Assembly (NCBI RefSeq): GCF_000003815.2 | Contig: NC_049979.1 | Span: 813,384 to 877,383 of the forward strand | Reading direction: 5' to 3' | DNA: 64,000 nt | DNA from: Branchiostoma floridae | Taxonomy: Eukaryota; Chordata; Leptocardii; Amphioxiformes; Branchiostomatidae | Shown here: one piece after another, positions 20,801 through 32,800 of the stretch | Position numbering within the stretch: the first letter of the stretch is position 1 | Layout of the letters: every line of letters begins with the position of its first letter | Position numbers and translations under genes: made by a program | The notes under the pieces: generated by a model | The model's input: only the letters and a program-made list of their open reading frames with translations | Database searches by the model: none | Told to the model about the DNA's origin: nothing

Positions 20801-23800
20801 TTAATGGGTATAACTGTGCTATGGCCGATCCCTTGATCTTGGAAGTTAAGCAACGTGCAGTCGGGTCAGTACAAGGAAGACTGGATGCTGTAGCCGGGTC
20901 ATACCAAAAAATGGTGATACAGCTGTACTCCTTTCTCTGCTAAGAGGAAGTGTATGGAAGCTAAACACACTACACTACCAGCAGACAAGCCCCCTGCTAT
21001 AGTGCTTGCACCAATGTGTGGCCCGAGGGCTATGAAACGAAGATGTGCGCCGGGCCCAATGCATCTCACTGGTGTATGGGCAACTTTAGCTATAACTGTC
21101 ATTCAGCATAGTACACCTGGTTTTATCTTTGTAGGCATGTGGGGACAGACAGCTATATAACACCAAACAGCTGGACACATATCTACAGCTGCTGTTTGAA
21201 GCTATACCGTATTTTAAGCAACAACAGGTTTCATTTTGCATCATAGTGTTTTAACCAGGCCAATGCTGTGTTGATGCCAGGATGAAGAGGACGACCTTGG
21301 CCTCGCCGGGCTGAACTTGGCTGCCAAGGAGAGCTCCAAGGAGGAGGAGATTGACGCCATCTGTAACCTGAGAGGGGTGCCCGCCACGGCGCCGCTCGCT
21401 CGGAAACTGAAGGCCGTGGACGAGGAGTTTCACCACCTGCTGGACGGGGGGCAGACAGGGAAGGCCGAGCACGTGCAGGCGCTGTACGCATGGAAGTCCA
21501 AGCAGGCCACACAGGTAGGAGGATTACTTTTTTGCTTTTAGTTCAAACCTGGGCCATGTTAATATTCAACACAGGTGTTCTAGACTGATCAGTCTTTTAC
21601 AGTTGTACCACACTGTACACGGTAGACTGGGAAGGCCGAGCACGTGCAGGCGCTGTACGCATGGAAGTCCAAGCAGGCCACACAGGTAGGAGGTGTTCTA
21701 CACAGGTAGGAGGAGATGCTAGGACATAAGATTTTTCTTTTCCACAACCAGTTTTTCTCACCTGTTGACGTTTCAATGTCTATTTAACATCTTCCTCAGA
21801 GCTTCTAATTGGAGTTCTGCTTCTCGCACCTACATGGGCGGTGAGAAGCAGAACTCCAGTTAGAAGCTCTGGGGAAGATGTATAATAGACATTGAAACGT
21901 CAACAGGTGAGAAAAACTGGTTGAGGAAAAGAAAAATCTTATGTCCTCTGATCTACCATCCTGATGAAATTATTTTTGGAAGAAAAAAATAGCCGTAGAC
22001 TCAACATCAGAACAATTCAGCACCACGGACAGTAACTCACACTCACTCACTATCAGACATAACTTATCTTGCTAGTTACATTTAAAACCCCTCTTTCATA
22101 ATCAGACAATATCTTCAATGATGATTGTCTGATCTCAACATCATAAAACCCACACATTACAGAAAAGGTGGGATCATTTGTCTTCTACTGTCTCAGAAAA
22201 AAAAGTCAAACCCAACACGATACAGTTTAACATTAGAATCAGACTTTGGTAGCTACTTATTTAACTGTTTACTATTGTCTGTATGTCATTTTTTGTCTCT
22301 TCCAACTAGCCCTCGGGCAAGAACTTGCAATAAACTTATCCTATCATCCCAAAGGACGGTAAGGTCGCCCAGCAGGCTGAAGATGAGACCAACACGTTGG
22401 GCCAGGCGTACCTGAAGTTCCTTGATGCTCTGTCACTGGACCAGAGCCACACCCTGTACAACCTGCATGTGGGCAGGATGCTGCTGCTGCAGGGCAAGAC
22501 CACAGAGGCTCAGGCGCGGCTGCAGCTCTCCGTCGGCATGAACCCCAAGAACCAGGCCGCTAGGTGAGACACACTGTGCTATCCCAAATGTTGTCTATCC
22601 CAAAAGTGCTTTTGGGATAGAAGCACATCTGGGATGCAGGCTATCTCAGATGTGCTCTATCCCAGAAGCGCTTTTGGGATAGAGGCACATCTGGGATGCA
22701 GGCTTATCACAAATGCGCTCCATCCCATAACCCTTTTGGGATAAAAGCACTTTTGGGATGCAACAGACACTGTGGTTTCTTTTATATGTAGACGAAGATT
22801 AGTCATCCAGGCAGTTAATCAAGCAACTGGATATTATTTGGAAACATTGAGCAACTTCTATTTGGTGTAATACCTTTCTTTCATTTTTCATTTCAAGTCA
22901 CCTCCACTCAACAAAAGTACAATAAATAAGTTCACATGCACAATTGAACGCATCGTTTGTTCTCCAGGTTCTACCTTGGTCTGGCCATGGCGATGGCGCC
23001 AAAGGGGCCTCCCCAGGACCGCCTCAGCGAGACTATCACATTCCTGAACGAGGGGGTGGAGACCGTGCTGGCGCAGAGGTGTGCTCTGGCGGAGGGGACC
23101 GCAGCTCAGAGGTAAGATTTCTGCTTTTGTTTAGCATGCTTAGTCCAGTGGTTTAGTGAACTAGAGTGTCTCTGGACCAAGAGGTTGTGGGTTCAAATCC
23201 CGGCACCCACCATGCATGCTACAGGAAACGGTCACAGTCTTTAGAATTGGACAATAAGCCGTTATTCATTTTTCTTGTTGAAAACAGCTAGGGGAATTTT
23301 GCGTGTACAATGAACCTGTAAATACTGTACATAAATGTAGCCTCTATCTTCTCTGTCACAACCAGTGCAAAAATAGCTCTTCAGTCAGCTAAACTGGACC
23401 AATATCACTTTCTTTTCATTTTCTGCTTTCCAATACTTTGCCCAAGAAACAGTGGAATCCGCTGCCTCAAAAGCTATGGGACCTTAACGTTGATGAAGGC
23501 AAGACATCCAGGTAATAAGATTCGCCAAAAAGCAACTGGAGCTACTGGATATGATTTGGGAAACAGACGTTTCAGACACCATCCGATGTCTTTTGTCAGT
23601 GACACAGTGACATCAGATGGTGTTTGACCGTTTCCAAAATCATATCCAGTTGCTTGAGTATTTGCTTAACCTTTTTTACCTAGTGATTTCCTGTACTCTG
23701 CAGCCAGCTGGACCTGCTCTCAGAATAGCTCTTCATCAAGCTTAACTGGATCGAGATGACTTTCCTTTCTTTTTCCGTCTTCTAACACTGCTGTAGACAC

Positions 23801-26800
23801 AGTGCACCGGAATCCACTTCCTCGAAAGCAATGGGGCCTTTACCTCTTAACCTCTTTTTTTTTTACCTTCCTATGATTTCCTGTACTCTGCAGCCAACCA
23901 AACCTGCACTGAGAATAGCTCTTCATGATTGAGCTAAACTGGAATGACATCATTTTTTTGTCTTCTAATAGTAATACTCTGCTCTATACAAAGTGGACCG
24001 GAATCCACTTCCTCGAAAGCTATGGGACCTTTAACTTTACCTTTTATTTACCTCCCTATGATGTCCTGTACTCTGCAGCCAGCCAAACCTGCACTCGGAG
24101 GACCTGTGGCGACTGTCCAACCTGCAGATGCTGAGAGGGTTCCAGCTGCTGGGGCAGCTGCTGGCCAAACAGGACCCCCCACAGGGATGTATGTCCGCCC
24201 TGGACGTTCTACACAAGTATGGGTCTTATTTCAACCAATGAATGAATGAATGAATCAATCAATCAATCAATCAAAGTCAAAAACTAGAAAAGACGACACT
24301 CGGATACAAAGCAAATTTTTGCCAAGGTAGCAGAGTTCCTTCACACATCAGAAGGAAAGCTCATTGTGTTCTTTTGTTTGACAATGTATGAATTTTTATC
24401 TATTCAAGAGAAGCTCAAATCGGTCTGCTTTTCAATTACTAGGTAGGTAATGAGGGAGGAAGTAGGGCTCTGACAAAATGTAACAAATATACAGATCACA
24501 TTTTTTAACACATAACACAATAAAAGTTGGCGTATAGTCTGTTTATTCACTTGTAGGTTACATGATCACGGGGGGAGGTGTACCGGCAGGTGGAATGGAT
24601 GCTGCTCACCTCCCACTAACCACAGCCGTTTATTTTACCGTCTTCCCTCCCTCCTCAGCGCGACCCTGCTGTCCTCCCAGGCCATGTGTGAGATGGTGCA
24701 CCGGGGGGAGGTGTACCGCCAGGTGGAATGGATGCTGCTCACCTCCCACTAACCACAGCCGTTTATTTTACCGTCTTCCCTCCCTCCTCAGCGCGACCCT
24801 GCTGTCCTCCCAGGCCATGTGTGAGATGGTGCACCGGGGGGAGGTGTACCGCCAGGTGGAATGGATGCTGCTCACCTCCCACTACCAACTGCTGGAGCAC
24901 CTGGCAGCAAAGCAGGCTGGGAAGGAGGACCTGATCGCGCTGCGGTGTCGCGACCTCTCGGCGCTGATCCGGGCCTGCAGCATTCCGCAGAACACCGAGC
25001 TGCTGGTCATGCAGGAGAAGGTTTGTTTGTTTGTTTGTTTGAACGTTTGTTTATTCATGAAAGCTCAAATCTGCCTGCAAGCTGCTTTTTATTGAGGCCA
25101 TGAGGAAAGAGGCAAGGGTCAGACATAGTATATAACAGAGATACAATTTGCATTGTTTAAAGTCCTTATGAGTCTTATAAAAATCTACAAGTCTATATAC
25201 ACAATTTTTACATACATGGTACAAAATACATGATAGAAAGAACTGCTACATGATTCAAGTCTGTTCATTTTGGTGGTTCCCGTTACTTTGAGTCTCTTAA
25301 AGGAAGTCAGAGTTGGGGCTGTGCCTATGTTTGGTGGTAGACTGTTCCAGAGTGAGTAGATTGCAAAAAAAAACTACAATTGAACAATTTTTTGTGGTTT
25401 CCGAATAATGAAAACTATTTCCCTTATTTTCCTTTGCAGACCTGTCAGAAAGGCGTGCTGATCCGGCCGTGTGACAGCAGCGCCCTCTGTCACCTGGCGT
25501 ACGCCCAGCTGGCCCGGTACGACGACGAACCGTCCACCGACGCGGCGGCTCGAGCCCTGCGAGACTCCAGGCTCACTTTCCACACCTGCATCGGGCTGGA
25601 GGGCAAGCCTGTGGCGGGAGAACCACTGAGTGAGATCACTGGTTAGTCTTATGAAGTCTCTTATCTCTTATGGGGGACTGGAGAACCGCTGAATGAAATC
25701 ACTGATTAGTCTTACGAAGTCTTTTATCTCTTATGGGGGACTAGAGAACCTCTGAGTGAGATCACTGGTTAGTCTTATGAAGTCTCTTATCTCTTATGGG
25801 GGACTAGAGAACCTCTGAGTGAGATCACAGGTTAGTCTTACAAAGTCTCTTATCTCTTATGGGGGACTAGAGAACCTCTGAGTGAGATCACTGGTTAGTC
25901 TTACAAAGTCTCTTATCTCTTATGGGGGACTGGAGAACCGCTGAATGAAATCACAGGTTAGTCTTACAAAGTCTCTTATCTCTTATGGGGGACTGGAGAA
26001 CTGCTGAGTGAGATCACTGGTTAGTCTTATAAAGTCTCTTATCTCTTATGGGGGACTAGAGAACCTCTGAGTGAAATCACTGGTTAGTGTTACACAGTCT
26101 CTTATCTCTTATGGGGGCCTGGAGGTCCTTTTCTATAGAACATAGGCAAACCCACACCTGCATCGGGCTGGAGGGAAAACCCGTGGTGGGAGAACCGCTG
26201 AGCGAAATCACTGGTTAGTCTTACAAAGTCTCTTATCTCTTATGGGGGCCTGGAGAACCGCTGAGTGAGATCACTGGTTAGTCTTATGAAGTCTCTTATC
26301 TCTTATGGGGGACTGGAGAACCTCTGAGTGAGATCACTGGCTAGTCTTACCAAGTCTCTTATCTCTTATGGAGGGCTGGAGAACCACTGAGTGAGATCAC
26401 TGGCTAGTCTTATGAAGTCTCTTATCTCTTATGGGGGACTAGAGAACCTCTGAGTGAGATCACAGGTTAGTCTTACAAAGTCTCTTATCTCTTATGGGGG
26501 ACTAGAGAACCTCTGAGTGAGATCACTGGTTAGTCTTACAAAGTCTCTTATCTCTTATGGGGGACTGGAGAACCGCTGAATGAAATCACAGGTTAGTCTT
26601 ACAAAGTCTCTTATCTCTTATGGGGGACTGGAGAACTGCTGAGTGAGATCACTGGTTAGTCTTATAAAGTCTCTTATCTCTTATGGGGGCCTGGAGGTCC
26701 TTTTCTATAGAACATAGCCAAACCCACACCTGCATTGGGCTGGAGAGAAGCCTGTGGTGGGAGAACCGCTGAGTGAGATCACTGGTTAGTCTTACAAAGT

Positions 26801-29800
26801 CTCTTATCTCTTATGGGGGACTAGAGAACCTCTGAGTGAGATCACTGGTTAGTCTTACACAGTCTCTTATCTCTTATGGGGGCCTGGAGGTCCTTTTCTA
26901 TAGAACATAGCCAAACCCACACCTGCATTGGGCTGGAGAGAAGCCTGTGGTGGGAGAACCGCTGAGTGAGATCACTGGTTAGTCTTACAAAGTCTCTTAT
27001 CTCTTATGGGGGACTGGAGAACCACTGAGTGAGATCACTGGTTAGTCTTACACAGTCTCTTATCTCTTATGGGGGCCTGGAGGTCCTTTTCTATAGAACA
27101 TAGCCAAACCCACACCTGCATTGGGCTGGAGAGAAGCCTGTGGTGGGAGAACCGCTGAGTGAGATCACTGGTTAGTCTTACAAAGTCTCTTATCTCTTAT
27201 GGGGGACTGGAGAACCACTGAGTGAGATCACTGGTTAGTCTTACACAGTCTCTTATCTCTTATGGGGGCCTGGAGGTCCTTTTCTATAGAACATAGCCAA
27301 ACCCACACCTGCATTGGGCTGGAGAGAAGCCTGTGGTGGGAGAACCGCTGAGTGAAATCACTGGTTAGTCTTACAAAGTCTCTTATGGGGGCCTGGAGGT
27401 TCCATAGAACATAGCCAAAGAGTCACTTAAGTTCCACGTAACTTGTAGCCAGACTCAAATTTAACATAGAGCATAATTGGTGCATTCGATGTAAATTACA
27501 CTTGGTAAACATAATGCATAGCCACTGACTTTCTGAATTTATCATAGAGTGTTCACTGCAAGCCCCCTCTTATCTGCAGTAAATTTTAGAAGATTTAGTT
27601 TTTCTCTTCAAATAGACAATGATGCAATTTTTAAATCTACTCCAGCACTATTACCATCCCTTTCTAAGACAAACAACGTAACTGAAAGAAAGCTGCTATA
27701 CTAAGGCTGGAAAAGGTTGCCAGAGTAACTTAGATAAACAAACAAACAAACAAACAGAGTTGTATCTGCCCCTTTGCCCAGGCCAGCAGTGGTGGCAGGA
27801 TAAAGTTGCCAAAGAGGAGGAGGAGAAGAAAGCAGCTGAAGCAGCCAAGAAGCCGGCTGCAGCACCAACAGGACCTGCTAGGGGCGCTGCAGCACGGGGC
27901 AGGGCGGCACCAGCAGCAGCTGCAAGAGGAGGGAGGGGGGCGGCCGCAGGTGAGTAATCTGAAGAATGGACTGATGCTTTTACCTTCACACAAATCAATA
28001 AACAATAGATAAACACTGTTCAGTGCTGCCAACAGTTTAGCACTGAAAGTGATTACCTGTTGTTGGGTTCCTGTCCTTGGTGCTGAATGGAGTTTTGCTT
28101 TTGTCTGATGTTGCAACAGTGAAGCTCTGCTGATTCCAGCCAAACACTGGTGGTAGGTCTGGTTACTGTCCGTGGTTCTGAATGATCTAACGTGAAGTCT
28201 AGGGCTATTTGTCTTAGTTGCTGTAGAAGTTATGCAACTTGCACAGGCATGACGTTGATAATTGGTAAACCATATTGGATATTATTATTAAGTGTTATTA
28301 AGGTGTTAGAAAGGTTCTTATTTGGAAATCTTTGTGTGATGAAATGCTAAATTCTAAGGTATATACTACAACAATAATAGTGAACAAGGTAGCTGACAGT
28401 CTAGTGATACAGGTTATGGTCAAAGTGTACAAGTAAGGTACAGGTTAAGGGTTAAAGTTCAAACATGGTCAAAGGATCAAGTATTCATTTGACCATCTAT
28501 CCAGAAGGAAAAGAGTTTTAGAATTAATGATATGTAACGTTATTCTTTTCTTTTATGCCATGTTTCTTTTTGTTCATTTCTGTTGTTGATGTATTCTTAC
28601 CGACCTGATTTTCCAGCTTCTGTCGGGAACCCAAAGTCTGTTCCTTCCTCCTCCCCTCCCCCCAAACCCGGCACCCCCGCGGGGAGGGGCGCTGCTGTTC
28701 CTTCCTCCTCCCTTCCCCCCAAATCTGGCACCTCAGTGGGGAGAGGCGCTGCTGCCGGGAAAAGTGCAATATCCACAGCCAAACCTGCCTCTGTACAGAA
28801 AGGTGCCACCTCAATCCATACAGTAGAAGATGGTGCAGGCAGATAAAGTCAGGGGTCTAGCCAGCGTCCGTTTTTCCATCAATTGACGGAAATTTGCTGC
28901 GTCTGACGGAAAAATTTTAAAACCAATCCGTCAACCTTTACAGACAAAAATCCTTGGTGGAAGCTACAGGCGGCTTGGGGACGCCGTCCACGGCCGTAAA
29001 AGCCACACACTGTTTGTTTTGCTATTGTTATGATTGTTGACAATGTGTGTCGGCGCCCTTTCGCATACGATAATCTCATTAAAACCCGTTTTTCAAGGTC
29101 TCAGTTCAGTCCTTCTAATTAATTTTCGCGGTTTCTGCGACGATTGTGATTGGCTGACGGAAAAAAATTTCGAGCTGGCTAAAGCCCTGGATAAAGTAAA
29201 GCATACTGAGGATAGATGCTTTCGAAGCCACAAAAATACTATAGCTGTAACAATTGTAATGGGTGTTAAGGATGGTGAAGACTTGAATAATCTGGAATAA
29301 CTATAGATAAGTGAGGATGCTCCCACTGGAATAACTTAAAAATCAATAAATTGGAATAGAAAAAGATAATGGATTGCATGCAACCGAGACCTACGTCACA
29401 TTTCCAAACCGGGGCCTGGCCGGGCAGCTTTCGGGAACAAAAAGTATGATATAAAAGACACAAAACTACACAAAGCATGGTCATGGACATTGTTTGTGTG
29501 TATTTTTATGTAATGTACGAGGGGTGATCAATAAGTTCTCGGCCTCACCCAGAAATAATACGCACAACTCAAATTTTGAGGCACAACTTCATAGTATGAA
29601 GCCTTTTATCAAAATCCTCGAAATTTCAAATCATTGCAGTTATTACTTTCCAGGCATTCGTTTTTTGAAATCAGAAGGTAAGTGGCGAGAACTTATTGAT
29701 CACCCCTCGTACATGCATTTCTATTGTTCCTGTCCAAAAACAGCCCGGCTGGGTCCTGGTTTGGAAATGTGACGTTAGCCGAAGGTGTGGATAAAGTCTA

Positions 29801-32800
29801 GTACTGTATCAGTTTTCTATAACTACATGTATCTATAACAACTCCACTTTCCAGCACAGAGTTCTACCACTTCCACGTCTTCCACCAAAACAAACAGTTC
29901 TTCATCCAAAAACCCCGCCGGGCGAGGTGCAATATCGACAACAAAGTCCTCAGCAACACAGAAAGGTGCCACCGGATCAGATGTACCCTCACAGACCAAG
30001 CTTAGAACTGATAAAGCAATCAAACTTCCCCCGAAGCAGCATGTTTTTCTGCATGAAATTTCAGCACAAATAGCATCCAATGATAAACATCAATTCATAA
30101 GTTTTCATAATAACAAAGAAACCAATCAACAGGTAGCATAAACTCTCATAATTCCAGTGGGTGCCACAATACATTTTTTTAAAAACTTGTTATAGAGTCC
30201 TTCTCAAGATTGTCTTGAACACCTAAATATCGGAAGTGTATATACCTCAGGATTACTAATGCTGCATTGGTGCATCTCTTCAAATCACTCTTACTCCATG
30301 TATTTCTTCTCATGTGGCAGTATTACAGTATCCAGTGGAATCATGAGGGTTGATAGTGAATGGCCTCTGTGGCAAATTGATCCAAATGCATGCAAAATTA
30401 GTACAGCACGTGTCAACAATTAAGCATGATTTAGTGGCCAAACTGTATTGAAAGATTAATCACTGCAAGCAGTAGTCTCTAGTCAAGCACTGCATGCATA
30501 TCACATACCAGAGAGCTAAGGTGGCTGCATGATATGGTATGAAACTGCACACTACAGATGGACACATCAAAATGAACCTCAGGCCTTTGCTTGCCGCACA
30601 AAGAGTAATGGTATAAAGTGTGAGCAGTTCATATAATGTTACCTTTGTGAAATTTTCCCAACAGCCCCTGCCAGGGGAAGAGGTGCTCCTGCTGCAAAGG
30701 CTGCCCCAGCCCCCAGGGGAGGTGCCGCCAGGGGTGGGGCAGCGGGGAAAGCTGCACCCCCGGCCAGGGGAGGCCCTGCTGCAAGGGGAGGGGCAGCCAA
30801 ACCGGCGGCAGCCCCTGCGGCGGGGAAGCCCGCGTGTAAACCTGGGGAGAAAGCTGAGGACAAGCCTGCCACACCCACCAAGGCTACAGGTCAGGGGTCA
30901 AGGTCATTGCTACTGTAAGGCTTGAAATGTTTGCGGTGGTTTTATTTTCCTGGTGACATCGCCACCCCAAATTCATGACACTGCAAAAAGGCATTTCTGA
31001 TCTATAACTACTATAATGTGGAATTGATAGCCACGCCCGGACTTACATGGGCGACTGATTCCAAAGATTCCGAAGTCAAGGTCTTCATCGACATCTGATG
31101 GACGTACAATATCATAGAAATGTTTCAACTCTGGAACTTGAACCAGCCATAGCCATGTGCCTGTTAGACTGGTTTGCTGTGCCAGAGGATGTTTGTATTG
31201 ATTAATCAATATGGCACAGAAATGTGAACGGACTCCCCATGCTGTTGAAGGTAGGTTGACAACTAGGTATCAGCTACGTGCTAGAGGGTACATGAGATTG
31301 GAGACCATTTTGCACTCTAAAGAAAGTCCCTAACTGCAGTTCATCTTTATTAACTTTTAGGGTACTAGTAATATCCCTACAGTTTTCAAAAACTGATTTC
31401 CAAGGGAGCCCTGACGCCTTGTCATTATTATAATGTCATTGTGTCCGCATCAATACAATGTGGAGGATGTTACAAAAGTCCCTGTACTTTTGTTTTGTCA
31501 ATAAAAGTTCTCCTCTGAAGCCAAAACACAGCAAACTCAATACGTTTCCCATTTCTGCTTCCCCCAGAGCCTGAGAAAACCCCTGCACCAATCCCAGCCA
31601 ACACACCGCTGAACAGGGCCAGTTATCGCCCGCGGCTCGGCCTGGCCAGGGCGCTGGCTCGCACGGACGACACCATCGACGATGCCAAGAAGTGGTACAA
31701 CGAGGTCATGACCATGGCACCAGAGGTCAGTCTCATGTTTATCTGTCTATAGATATGGCCTCCTTCGGTCAATATTGACCATGGTAAAATCCTAATTGAT
31801 ATCAGCCCTACAGCGTCGACTGTGGCTAAACAGTCCTATACGAGAATGACAGTCTCTGCCACACAGGGCACATCTGTAAGCTGACTCAGGTCTGTTGCAG
31901 AGTTCTTTTCGCAGAATCCGCTTTTCTTCTACCGTGCGCATCAGTCTGATTTCTCCTGATTTTAGCTGCCTGGACAGTGTGCATCTCCAGCTGGATCTGT
32001 CATCTGTAAGGTCCTCCCAGTGTTTAGTGTTGATATCAAGAGCCCTTAAGTCTCTCTTGTAAACATCTGTCTACCGTTACAGTGAATATCAAAACAAAAC
32101 ATTTGCAATCATCATGGTTTTATTGTAGTGCAACAGGTGTGCGCCTTTAGGGATTACCTAATGTGCAGAGATCACTGAGCCCTGTCCAATGTCCCTGTAC
32201 ATTTTCAGTTGAAAAATACAGTTTGAAATTCATCAAAATTTGGCAATCAACTAATTCGCCAAACCATATTCCCAAAGTTGCTCTACATTGGGCCCCTGAG
32301 GGGAAGAGAAAACGGGGACGTCCTAAAACTACATGGAGACGTACTGTGGCTATAGAACTAGCGGCCATTGGGATCCCCTGGGATGCTGCTCAGCCCCTAG
32401 CACAGAACAGACCCCAGTGGAGGAAATTTATCACAGCCTTATGTCCCACATGGGATGAAGAGGATAAGTAAGTAAGTAAGTAAAGGTTGTTGACAGTGGT
32501 AGTATTTCCAACTTTACAGCTGTTCATAATGGTTTTGATGTTCCTCCCATAGATCCACGACGCGTACATAGAGCTAGCGGACATGCTGATCAAGGCAGAG
32601 CCCCTAGCGGCCGTGGACGTGTACTGCAGGTTCCCGTTCCCCGAGGAGCTGACCTTCGACGACGCGTACATCCACGGCGAGGTCGTGCGGATCCTGATGA
32701 AACACGAGAAGTTCGACGACCCCAGACTAGCCGACAGCATGATCGCCTTCGGTCGGGTCATGGGCATCAGTAAGTCAATTTCTTCGAAAGCAAACTAGTT

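Noticed and set aside
27696-28143. Minus-strand open frame overlapping exon 15 (Ala/Pro-rich)
   Set aside because: Antisense shadow of the Ala/Gly/Arg-rich exon. The plus strand has matching splice sites and phases.
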